Below, in pieces: positions 7,288 to 14,536 of a stretch of DNA of 20,029 bases. Location: assembly GCA_018648945.1 (NCBI GenBank), contig JABGQJ010000052.1, positions 1 through 20,029 on the forward strand. Direction: 5' to 3'. Position 1 is the first letter of the stretch. Every line of letters begins with the position of its first letter. The notes below the pieces were generated by a model. It was given only the letters and a program-made list of their open reading frames with translations. It did no database searches and was not told where the DNA came from. Both the position numbers and the translations under genes were made by a program. Source of the stretch: Victivallales bacterium (lineage in GTDB: Bacteria; Verrucomicrobiota; Lentisphaeria; Oligosphaerales; Lenti-02).

Positions 7288-7641
7288 ATGGCAGTCAAAA
7301 TCAGACTCCGCAGAACTGGCAAGCGCAACGCTCCCTGCCACCGCATCGTCGTCGCAGACGGGCGCAGCCCACGCGACGGGCGCTTCATCGAGTGCATCGG
7401 CACCTATGATCCCCGCGCCAAAGCCGAGAAGATCGATCTCGAGCGGGCCGACCACTGGGTCTCGCAGGGCGCCCAGCCCAGCGAAACCGTCCAGGCCATC
7501 ATGAACCGCGCGCGGGCCGGCAAGCCCCTCGGCCATGACAAGGTTCCCACGCCCGCCCCCGAGGCCGCCGCCCCCCCCGTCGAAACACCCGCGCCTGAAG
7601 CCGTCGAGGCAGCCGCCGACGCCGACGCGAACGAAGAATGA
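7288..7641 (+). CDS. rpsP: 30S ribosomal protein bS16
   Basis: A 117-residue protein beginning [26 protein letters not shown], with [12 protein letters not shown] and the following helix ([21 protein letters not shown]), the standard bS16 fold of about 80 residues. bS16 binds 16S rRNA early in 30S assembly. After about residue 82 there is an Ala/Pro/Glu-rich, acidic, low-complexity tail of roughly 35 residues, a kind of extension seen in several phyla and likely disordered. AAGGA about nine bases upstream supports the ATG. It is the first gene of the operon rpsP-khpA-trmD-rplS-rnhB-pcnB-carboxypeptidase. Confidence 0.97.
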   Translation: MAVKIRLRRTGKRNAPCHRIVVADGRSPRDGRFIECIGTYDPRAKAEKIDLERADHWVSQGAQPSETVQAIMNRARAGKPLGHDKVPTPAPEAAAPPVETPAPEAVEAAADADANEE

Positions 7642-7649
7642 GCTGACCC

Positions 7650-8021
7650 ATGGTGTTCTCCTTTATCAAAAACCTCCTCGGTGGCGGGGACCGTTCGGCT
7701 GAATCGACAGAGACGCCGACGACCCCTCCGCCCGTATCCAAGCGCCAGGGCGACGCCCAGGATCCTGAAGCCTGTGCCAGCACGACGGACCTCGAAGACT
7801 TCGTCCGCTTCGTCACCAAGGCACTGGTCGACAACCCCGACGATGTGATGCTGCAAACGGTGGACAAGGGTCGCAACACGACGATCAACATCACCTGCGC
7901 CAAGTCCGACATGGGCAAGATCATCGGTCGTAGCGGCAAGACCATTTCCGCCATCCGGGCTCTGGCTGCAGGCGCAGCGGGCAAGGCTGGCAGAAAAGTC
8001 TCGGTCGAGGTGTCGGACTAG
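7650..8021 (+). CDS. khpA: KH-domain RNA-binding protein KhpA with N-terminal extension
   Basis: A 123-residue protein whose last 77 residues match KhpA (YlqC): DLEDFVRFVTKALVDNP, then the KH signature GKIIGRSGKTISAIR (89-103) with the GxxG loop GRSG. KhpA is a small RNA chaperone that, in Gram-positive bacteria, pairs with KhpB (Jag). It commonly lies between rpsP and the tRNA-modification genes, as here. Residues 1-46 form a polar, Thr/Pro-rich extension after a short hydrophobic start (MVFSFIKNLL); usual KhpA proteins are only about 75-80 residues long. The start lies eight bases after rpsP with no evident Shine-Dalgarno, so coupling to rpsP translation is likely; no alternative in-frame start is obvious near residue 46. 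Confidence 0.9.
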   Translation: MVFSFIKNLLGGGDRSAESTETPTTPPPVSKRQGDAQDPEACASTTDLEDFVRFVTKALVDNPDDVMLQTVDKGRNTTINITCAKSDMGKIIGRSGKTISAIRALAAGAAGKAGRKVSVEVSD

Positions 8022-8028
8022 CCGCGAC

Positions 8029-8718
8029 ATGCGCGTCGATCTGATCACGCTGTTCCCCGAGATTGGCAGAGGACCGCTGAGTGAATCGATTCTGGGCAGA
8101 GCACAGGACCGAGGGATCGTCAGCATCCACTGCACCGACCCACGAGAATTCGCTTCTGATCGACACCGGACCGTGGACGACACGCCCTACGGAGGGGGTG
8201 CGGGCATGGTCCTCAAAGCAGATCTCTTCGAACAGGCAATCGACCGTGTGCTCTCTCCCGAAGCCCATGTCATCCTGCTCACGCCCCAGGGCGAACGCTT
8301 CACTCAACGCAGCGCCGAACGACTCGCTCGCCAGTACCAGCATCTCATCCTGGTCTGCGGGCACTATGAAGGTGTGGACGAACGACTCAGGCAAACCCGA
8401 ATCGACGAGGAGATTTCCATCGGGGACTATGTGCTGACCAACGGAACGATCGCGGCCACGGTGGTGACCGATGCCGTCATCCGCTTGCTCCCCGGAGCAC
8501 TGGGGGACGACGCCTCCGCCGAAGACGAGACGTTCGCACAGGAAAACCTGCTGGAACATCCACAGTATACGCGACCAGCCCGCCACAACGACATGTCCCC
8601 CCCGGCGGTGCTGCTATCCGGCAATCATCAGAATATTCAACGGTGGCAACAGGAGCAGAAACTTATCAGGACCGCCGCCCGGCGCCCCGATCTGCTTCGC
8701 CCGGAACTGGAGACATGA
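8029..8718 (+). CDS. trmD: tRNA (guanine-N1-)-methyltransferase TrmD
   Basis: A 229-residue SPOUT-class methyltransferase that makes m1G37 in tRNAs reading CNN codons and prevents +1 frameshifting. Visible motifs are PYGGGAGM (53-60), LLTPQG (83-88), the knot segment CGHYEGVDER (110-119), SIGDYVLTNG (130-139) and LPGALGDDASAED (154-166), where D166 corresponds to the catalytic Asp of E. coli TrmD. The C-terminal LLSGNHQNIQRWQQEQ and RRPDLL are also typical. It begins seven bases after khpA and ends one base before rplS. RimM, normally encoded just upstream, is missing from this spot. Confidence 0.97.
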   Translation: MRVDLITLFPEIGRGPLSESILGRAQDRGIVSIHCTDPREFASDRHRTVDDTPYGGGAGMVLKADLFEQAIDRVLSPEAHVILLTPQGERFTQRSAERLARQYQHLILVCGHYEGVDERLRQTRIDEEISIGDYVLTNGTIAATVVTDAVIRLLPGALGDDASAEDETFAQENLLEHPQYTRPARHNDMSPPAVLLSGNHQNIQRWQQEQKLIRTAARRPDLLRPELET

Positions 8719-8719
8719 C

Positions 8720-9067
8720 GTGAACAAGCTCGAGAAAATCCACACAGAGAACATGAAGACCGATCTCCCCGAGTTCCACATCGGGGACGATCTGCTTGTG
8801 GAAGTGAAGATCCTGGAAGGCGGCAAGGAACGCATCCAGTCCTTCCGCGGCACGGTCATCGCCCGCAACGGCGCGGGCATCGCCCAGACCTTCACCCTGC
8901 GCCGCGTGGCCTTTGGCCAAGGCGTCGAGCGCGTGCTGCCCCTGCACTCACCCCGCCTGGCCAGCATCGAGGTCGTACGCCATGGTCGCGTGCGCCGGGC
9001 CAAGCTCTACTATCTGCGCAATCAGATCGGCAAGGCCGCCCGCGTCAAAGAACGCAGCTACCAGTAG
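8720..9067 (+). CDS. rplS: 50S ribosomal protein bL19
   Basis: A 115-residue protein, the usual bL19 length, with a GTG start at 8720 preceded by GGAG at seven bases' spacing (8709-8712, inside the end of trmD). It reads NKLEKIHTENMKTDLPEF, then FRGTVIARNGAGIAQTFTLR, GQGVERVLPLHSPRLASIEV and RRAKLYYLRNQIGKAARVKE, all family-conserved. bL19 sits at the 30S/50S interface. Only one base separates it from the trmD stop. The first in-frame ATG, at residue 12, would drop conserved N-terminal sequence, so the GTG start is preferred. Confidence 0.97.
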   Translation: MNKLEKIHTENMKTDLPEFHIGDDLLVEVKILEGGKERIQSFRGTVIARNGAGIAQTFTLRRVAFGQGVERVLPLHSPRLASIEVVRHGRVRRAKLYYLRNQIGKAARVKERSYQ

Positions 9068-9086
9068 AATCGCCAAACGGCTACCG

Positions 9087-9755
9087 TTGACGGCTTCCGC
9101 CACCAATCTCTTCGCCTTCGAGAAGGCAGCCCGCGAGCGTGGTTTCAACCGCGTCGCGGGTGTGGACGAGGTGGGCAGGGGGCCGTTGGCTGGGCCAGTT
9201 ATGGCGGCAGCAGTCATCCTCCCCATCGGCTTCTCCCTGCCCGTGGCGGACTCCAAGGTCCTCACCGCACGCGTTCGAGAACGCCTTTCGGAGGCCATCC
9301 TGGCCGATCCCGCAGTCCATGTGGGGCTCGGGGTGTTGGACGCCGTCGCGGTGGACCGACTGAACATCCTCCGTGCAACCCACGAGGCCATGCGCATGGC
9401 GTTGGCTGCTCTGGATGTGGAGCCGGACTTCGCCCTGGTCGATGGGCTTGCGGTCCCCCATTTGCCCACCCCGGCGGAGTTTCTTGTCAAGGGCGACTCC
9501 CGGTCGGCCAGCATCGCCGCCGCCAGCATTGTGGCGAAGGTCGAGCGCGATCGGTACATGGTCGAACAAGCCGAGACGTGGCCTGGGTATGGATTTGCGC
9601 GTAACAAGGGCTACGGTACGCGGGAGCACATTGACGCTCTTCGCCGTCTGGGCCCCTGCCCTCTGCACCGTAGATCGTTCGCTCCGGTCCGGGACTCCCT
9701 GGCGCCCCCGCCGGTACAGCTCGAACTCGGTCTCGACTCCGAACCACCGCTCTAA
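9087..9755 (+). CDS. rnhB: Ribonuclease HII
   Basis: About 222 residues from a proposed TTG start. It degrades RNA in RNA-DNA hybrids and excises single ribonucleotides from DNA. The active site is plain: GVDEVGRGPLAGPV with D27 and E28, LVDGL with D119 and KGDSRSASIAAASIVAK with D137. The C-terminal HRRSFAPVRD is also typical. No ATG or GTG precedes the first catalytic motif in frame within the intergenic space; TTG at 9087, 19 bases after rplS, gives a family-like N-terminus, but there is no Shine-Dalgarno, so the start is uncertain. The frame is open back into rplS. Confidence 0.92.
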   Translation: MTASATNLFAFEKAARERGFNRVAGVDEVGRGPLAGPVMAAAVILPIGFSLPVADSKVLTARVRERLSEAILADPAVHVGLGVLDAVAVDRLNILRATHEAMRMALAALDVEPDFALVDGLAVPHLPTPAEFLVKGDSRSASIAAASIVAKVERDRYMVEQAETWPGYGFARNKGYGTREHIDALRRLGPCPLHRRSFAPVRDSLAPPPVQLELGLDSEPPL

Positions 9756-9776
9756 GATACTGCGCCGTTCTCACAT

Positions 9777-11021
9777 ATGCCGATTCGTGACAAAATCCGC
9801 TCGAGTGTCCGCCGCATCGCTGCCGAACTGGTGGACCACGGTCACGAGGCCTATCTGGTTGGCGGCGCCGTGCGGGATCTTCTCCTTGGGGTCAATCCCA
9901 AGGATTACGACATCGCCACTTCCGCCTCGCCGGAGGAGATCCGCGGGGTCTTCGGTCGGCGGCGCTCCCGAATCATCGGGCGACGCTTCCGCTTGGCCCA
10001 TGTCTACGACCGGGGCGAGGTATACGAGGTGAGCACCTTCCGTCGCGAGCCCACCACAGAGGAACGTTCCGGCAGGGAGAAGGACGACGGCGTCATGCTC
10101 TGGCGAGACAACGCCTACGGCACCCTCGAGGAGGATGCGCGGCGGCGCGATTTCACGGTCAATGCGCTCTACTACGATGTGGTGGGAGACCGAGGCGTCA
10201 TCGATTTCGTCGGCGGCGTTCAGGATCTGGAGAGCAAGATCGCGCGGGCAATTGGTGAGACGTCCATGCGCATGGCCGAAGATCCAGTACGCATGCTGCG
10301 CGCCCTGAAATTGGTGGGCCAGTTCGGCTTCAGCCTCCACCCCCTGCTCCAGAAAGCCATCGCCAAACAGGGCGAGAGCATTCGCTTGGCGAGCCAGAAT
10401 CGCCTGTTCGAGGAACTACTCAAGATCATCAACCACCCCAAGGCGGAGAGCATCCTGGCGGCATTCCGCGAGCATGGCTTTCTGCGCTGGTTCTGGCCGA
10501 ATCTCGATGCCATCTGGGAAAAGACAGCAGGGCAGCTTCTTCGGGATCTGCTGGCCGAGCGCGGACAGCGTCTGAGCAGACGCGACTACCCGAATTCAAA
10601 GGCGCTCCTGCTCTCGACCCTGATCTTCGCGCCCATTGCTGCCGCCCTGGGCGATGGTGGACGGGACGACCTGTGGCTGCACCAGCCGGGCCTGGAGCAT
10701 GTTTGCCGCAAGCTCGTGCACGAGTTCATGGACCCCTTCCCCGTCTCCCGCTTCCTCTCTGCCCGCACCCGCGATATCTGCATGCTTGTACCGCGCATCG
10801 ACGACGGCCAGAAGCGAGGGCGCATCCTGCGCCATCCCGAGTACCGATATGGGCACGAACTGTTCTCGCTCTGGCTCGCTGCCCGGGGGGAGGACTTGGC
10901 CCCCCTCGACGACTGGCCACGCCCAAAACCGAAGTCCAGGGGAACGGAACGTAGACGACCTGCTCGAAGAGGGCGCCAGTCCTCTCGCCGTCCCGGCCAA
11001 TCAGCGGAGAAGCCCAAGTGA
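9777..11021 (+). CDS. pcnB: Poly(A) polymerase / tRNA nucleotidyltransferase family, PcnB type
   Basis: A 414-residue class II nucleotidyltransferase. The head domain has YLVGGAVRDLLLG (26-38) and KDYDIAT with D43 and D45 as metal ligands. RIIGRRFRLAHV (65-76) is the signature separating poly(A) polymerases from CCA-adding enzymes in proteobacteria. DARRRDFTVNALYY, VIDFVGGVQDLE and MAEDPVRMLRALK follow. The last 35 or so residues are very basic (Arg, Lys, Pro), as in E. coli PcnB. PcnB adds 3' poly(A) tails that promote RNA decay; a CCA-repair role cannot be excluded, since outside proteobacteria the signature is less reliable. It begins 21 bases after rnhB without a clear Shine-Dalgarno and overlaps the next gene by GTGA. 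Confidence 0.88.
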   Translation: MPIRDKIRSSVRRIAAELVDHGHEAYLVGGAVRDLLLGVNPKDYDIATSASPEEIRGVFGRRRSRIIGRRFRLAHVYDRGEVYEVSTFRREPTTEERSGREKDDGVMLWRDNAYGTLEEDARRRDFTVNALYYDVVGDRGVIDFVGGVQDLESKIARAIGETSMRMAEDPVRMLRALKLVGQFGFSLHPLLQKAIAKQGESIRLASQNRLFEELLKIINHPKAESILAAFREHGFLRWFWPNLDAIWEKTAGQLLRDLLAERGQRLSRRDYPNSKALLLSTLIFAPIAAALGDGGRDDLWLHQPGLEHVCRKLVHEFMDPFPVSRFLSARTRDICMLVPRIDDGQKRGRILRHPEYRYGHELFSLWLAARGEDLAPLDDWPRPKPKSRGTERRRPARRGRQSSRRPGQSAEKPK

Positions 11022-12043
11022 AGTTCGGTATTCTGAGTGCCATCATCCTCATCCACCTCGTGGTCCTTGGCTTCCTGTTCGGCCCGTGTCGGCCTGATCC
11101 CGACGCCAAAGGCGGCGATGTCACCGAACAAGTGGTCGAGGGACCTGACGGCGACGAGACGGAGGACGAATCGGGATCGGGAGACACCAGTCCCTCCCAG
11201 CACTACGGACCCGGCTTCTACACCGACGCCCTGTCGCCGCTGCCGACTGCCCTGGAAACAGCCAGCAAGACATGCCGGGGCGGCATCGCGGTGGACTGGA
11301 CCTCCCGCAGCGTGCTTTGGGAGAAGCAGGACACGACCGCCTACCCCATCGCCAGCCTGACCAAGATGATGACGGTCCTGCTGCTCATGGAATCCCTGGA
11401 GCAGGACCAGGAGATGACCCTCCAGACGCCGGTCAGAGTCACCAAGCAGGCCAGCAAAGTCGGCGGACGCCAGGTCTGGCTGGACCCGCGGGACGGGTCA
11501 TTCACGATCGATCAACTGCTCAAGTGCACGCTCGTTTTCAGCGCCAACGACGCAGCCTACCTTCTGGGCCAATTCCTGGGCGGAGGCGACCACCAGACCT
11601 TTGTCGATCGCATGAATAGCCGGGCGCACCAACTGGGACTCACCCACTTCACCTTCCACAACGCCAATGGCCTGCCGGAGGGAAATGAGAAGAAGGAGAA
11701 CAAGGGGTGCGCCCGCGAACTCAGCTACCTCGCCGGCAGCCTGCTTGAGTACCCGCAAGTCCTCAAGTGGAGCCAGACGACAAGAGAGACGCTGACCAGC
11801 GACTTCCGCGAGAAGAAGGGGGACGAACCGACCATGCTGACAACCACCAACAAGCTCCTCGGCAACGTGCGCGGCGTCAATGGCATGAAGACCGGCTTCA
11901 CCAACGCGGCCGGGTGGTGCATGGCCGCCACCTGCGAACGGGATGGTCGCGTGGTCATCGTGGTTGTCACCGGCTGCAAGGTGGCGGAGGCACGCAATGC
12001 CCTGGTCAAGAACCTGATCGAGTGGGCCTACAAGGGCAACTGA
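11018..12043 (+). CDS. D-alanyl-D-alanine carboxypeptidase (peptidase S11)
   Basis: A 341-residue penicillin-binding protein of the S11/DacA family that removes the terminal D-Ala from peptidoglycan stem peptides. All three active-site motifs are present: SLTK (113-116), SAN (175-177) and KTG (291-293). The N-terminus has one hydrophobic segment (about 5-22) that could be a signal anchor, then an acidic, Asp/Glu/Ser-rich linker (about 27-60) before the catalytic domain. The C-terminal beta domain and amphipathic anchor of DacA are lacking. The GTG start at 11018 overlaps the pcnB stop (GTGA) and has GGAG eight bases upstream, so translation is coupled. It is the last gene of the rpsP operon. 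The cell-wall role of a gene tied to RNA genes is probably only operon hitch-hiking. Confidence 0.92.
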   Translation: MKFGILSAIILIHLVVLGFLFGPCRPDPDAKGGDVTEQVVEGPDGDETEDESGSGDTSPSQHYGPGFYTDALSPLPTALETASKTCRGGIAVDWTSRSVLWEKQDTTAYPIASLTKMMTVLLLMESLEQDQEMTLQTPVRVTKQASKVGGRQVWLDPRDGSFTIDQLLKCTLVFSANDAAYLLGQFLGGGDHQTFVDRMNSRAHQLGLTHFTFHNANGLPEGNEKKENKGCARELSYLAGSLLEYPQVLKWSQTTRETLTSDFREKKGDEPTMLTTTNKLLGNVRGVNGMKTGFTNAAGWCMAATCERDGRVVIVVVTGCKVAEARNALVKNLIEWAYKGN

Positions 12044-12138
12044 CCTCAGGTCTCTGCACAAACCCACCCTCGCCTCCTCAGCGCCCGGCAACGGTGGCCC
12101 GACGGGTGGATGGTCCGGGGAGGAAAACGTGCACCGGG

Positions 12139-12169
12139 GCCCGGCGCACCTACCTGGGTCGCGCCGGGC
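12139..12169. terminator. GC-rich hairpin in convergent intergenic region
   Basis: GCCCGGCGC (12139-12147) and GCGCCGGGC (12161-12169) are exact reverse complements around a 13-base loop. It lies 96 bases past the carboxypeptidase stop. There is no U-tract, so termination activity is uncertain. Confidence 0.4.
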
Positions 12170-12194
12170 AGCATCTGGGCTTGCTCCGCCTCGC

Positions 12195-12230
12195 CGAGTG
12201 ACCACAGCGCATTCCGCTGTGGCTCACTCG
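12195..12230. terminator. Bidirectional hairpin between carboxypeptidase and GH gene
   Basis: Left arm CGAGTGACCACAGCG (12195-12209) pairs with CGCTGTGGCTCACTCG (12215-12230) with one bulged C, giving 15 base pairs and a five-base loop. It overlaps the last codons of the minus-strand GH gene, whose TGA is at 12226-12224. Position at a convergent boundary suits a bidirectional terminator, though neither side has a U-tract. Confidence 0.6.
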
Positions 12231-14536
12231 CCCTGGAACAGCCAGATCGCGAGTGGGGCTTGCCCAACCGAGAGATCGACAAGGCGGACACCCCCCTCGA
12301 CCCGATCCAGCTTCACATCAAAGCTCTCCCCGGTCAGGATGTTGACGGCAACCGGCGGCGCGGAGAACTCCTGCCAGCCTTTGAGTTCGAGCGTCGTCAC
12401 CCGATTGTTGAACTGGTTCGAGACGGCCTGTTCGTTCCACACAGCCAGCAGCCGCCGGTCGGCTTGGCCGGGATGGGCAAAGCCATAGGCAACCACATCG
12501 TTCGAGCTGTCGATCCGGGTACCATCCCAGTCACGGACCAGTTCTTTCTGGCGCACGCTACGGTGCAGGGGCTGGGCGACAATCCCGAGTTCCAGTGCCG
12601 GATCCAGGGCCGCACCGGCAAAAAGCGCGTTCATCCGTTGCACGGCCAGGAAGGAGGGCTTGCGGCTGTAGTCGGCGCGAAGCAGGCCGAAGTTCGCCTC
12701 CGCGCTGGCGGGGGTGGAGCCGTAGTCGTCCAGCAAGTCGTATTGGCAGCTTGCCTCGATGGGCAGGGCGAGGCTTTGCAGGAAGCGTCGGGCCAAGTAG
12801 GTGGCCTGGGCCTGTTCGCTGAACCCGGCGTAAAGCCCCTTCTCGTTCCTGCCGTCAAACCAGAAGGTGGTGAAGCCGAATTCGGTTACCCATAGGCTAC
12901 GGGGCTGACCGGTCTGTCGGAACTTCTCGTGGTAGGAACGAACCAGCCCCACGAAACTGCCTTCGGCATCGCCCACGGCCACGCCATCGCGCTCTTTGTG
13001 GGCCAACGAGAAGGGCACACGTTCGGGGGGCAGAGAGTAGGTGTAGGGATGGTCCACCACGCCGTCCAGCGCCTTGCTCACCCCAAGATCGAGGTACCGG
13101 AAGTTCGTCGGCGGCACGGCTCCCAGACCGATCACGGTGGCGGCAGGGAACAGTTCCTTGATCTTCCCGGCGGCGGCATTGGTGTAAGCCAGGTGGGCTT
13201 TGACCCATGGCGAGGTGGAATTGTCCTTCTCCTTGCCGTTCCAGGGACCACCGTGCGTCTTGCGCCAGTTGCCGAAGTTGTTGGGTTCATTGCCCAGTTC
13301 GTAGACCACGTCTAGGTCTCGCGTGTCCCGGACCACGGCCTCCACGTGCTGGAGAAACTCCTCGATGGGCTGGTCGGCGCTGGTGTGGATGATCAGAATC
13401 GTGCGGATGCCCCGCTCCTTGGCCTTGCGGATCCAGCCCAGGTCATAGGGGCGCACGCGGCAGCCGTCATTGGTCTTCTCCACCCGACAGCCGTCCCGAA
13501 TCCACTTCAGTCCACACGCCTCGACCTCGTCCAGCAACCGGTCCACCTTCGCCCATCCCTTGAATGCGCCGCTCGTGCCAAAGGAGAAGTGGACGCATGT
13601 ACCGAAGGGCGAACTGACGATCTGCCGGCTGGATCTGGGATCACCGAAGTTGACGCCTTCCGCTTCACGGCCGGAGACGGTCAGGCGCATACTCCCCACC
13701 TGCCCGCCATCACCGGCGAAACTCAGGCGCAGGGGATAGCGGTTGCGCGGGTTGCCGCCTGCCGGTAGGGGCAAGGGGTACGACAGCTGGAAGGGACTGT
13801 CTTCGGGGACCAGCCGGTACCGTCGCACGGGGTTGCGAGTGGCACTCGGGAACTCGATGGCCAACCAACCAGCCTGCCCGTCCACGCATGTGGCAGTGAA
13901 GGTCAGCGTCGGGTTGTTCCACTGCGACACACTCTCCACCTGCATCCGCCAGCCGGCGAGGGTCGCCTGGGTGGCAGGCAAGGGCAGCAAGGCACTGGCG
14001 GGGGCATCGTTCTTGGTGGTGGCTCTGAGTTCCTGCACGATCAACACCCCCTGTTTGGGAGACTCGTTGGTCTTGGAGACCATAGCCCACACTGCGCGAA
14101 GGGGCTCCTGCGGGGTCGCTGCTTTCGTGCCGCCCCAGGCACTTTGCCAGGGCCCCGCGATGGGCACGGTCACTGTCTGTGACATACCAGCCTTGATGGC
14201 CGTGTGACGGCTCTGAAAGGTGCGTCCGGAAGCACCCACTACCCGCAGTTGCACCCGTGCCTGCTGCTCGCTGTGACAGTCCACCGACAGTGCCGCCACG
14301 CCAGGCGGGAAGGCCCGTTGGTATATCGTGGCCACATAGACTCCGCCGCCGGAGAAATCGTAGGCCAGTGCCACCCCGGCCTGCGCCTGGGAAACACGCC
14401 CCTTGGCACCGGGGAACTCCCCGCCAGGAGTGAACCGCCAATTGGCGGCGGAACGGCAGGCGTCCAGGGTCACCTCTGCGGCGGGCAGCAGACAGGCAGC
14501 GGATATGAGAGTGAGGAAGAGTAGGGTTCGGGTCAT
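12224..14536 (-). CDS. Secreted clan GH-A glycoside hydrolase (GH39/GH5-like) with N-terminal beta-sandwich region
   Basis: A 770-residue protein. Residues 1-20 form a signal peptide (MTRTLLFLTLISAACLLPAA). About 21-305 looks like one or two beta-rich accessory domains, with no family I can name. The catalytic TIM barrel runs from about 305 to 640: YELGNEPNNFG holds the predicted acid/base E417, VDHPYTYS a substrate-site segment, and LWVTEFGFTT the predicted nucleophile E552. NEP and TEFG at strands 4 and 7 are the hallmarks of retaining clan GH-A enzymes. A small beta region closes the protein. Substrate is unknown; GH39, GH5 or an unclassified relative are all possible. Its ATG overlaps the TGA of the upstream hydrolase (ATGA), so it is the third gene of a co-translated operon. 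Confidence 0.82.
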   Translation of the reverse strand: MTRTLLFLTLISAACLLPAAEVTLDACRSAANWRFTPGGEFPGAKGRVSQAQAGVALAYDFSGGGVYVATIYQRAFPPGVAALSVDCHSEQQARVQLRVVGASGRTFQSRHTAIKAGMSQTVTVPIAGPWQSAWGGTKAATPQEPLRAVWAMVSKTNESPKQGVLIVQELRATTKNDAPASALLPLPATQATLAGWRMQVESVSQWNNPTLTFTATCVDGQAGWLAIEFPSATRNPVRRYRLVPEDSPFQLSYPLPLPAGGNPRNRYPLRLSFAGDGGQVGSMRLTVSGREAEGVNFGDPRSSRQIVSSPFGTCVHFSFGTSGAFKGWAKVDRLLDEVEACGLKWIRDGCRVEKTNDGCRVRPYDLGWIRKAKERGIRTILIIHTSADQPIEEFLQHVEAVVRDTRDLDVVYELGNEPNNFGNWRKTHGGPWNGKEKDNSTSPWVKAHLAYTNAAAGKIKELFPAATVIGLGAVPPTNFRYLDLGVSKALDGVVDHPYTYSLPPERVPFSLAHKERDGVAVGDAEGSFVGLVRSYHEKFRQTGQPRSLWVTEFGFTTFWFDGRNEKGLYAGFSEQAQATYLARRFLQSLALPIEASCQYDLLDDYGSTPASAEANFGLLRADYSRKPSFLAVQRMNALFAGAALDPALELGIVAQPLHRSVRQKELVRDWDGTRIDSSNDVVAYGFAHPGQADRRLLAVWNEQAVSNQFNNRVTTLELKGWQEFSAPPVAVNILTGESFDVKLDRVEGGVRLVDLSVGQAPLAIWLFQGE

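Noticed and set aside
11018..11100. Possible lipoprotein signal in the carboxypeptidase (FLFGPC)
   Set aside because: The residue before Cys is Pro, while lipoboxes need Gly, Ala or Ser there; a membrane anchor or ordinary signal is more likely.
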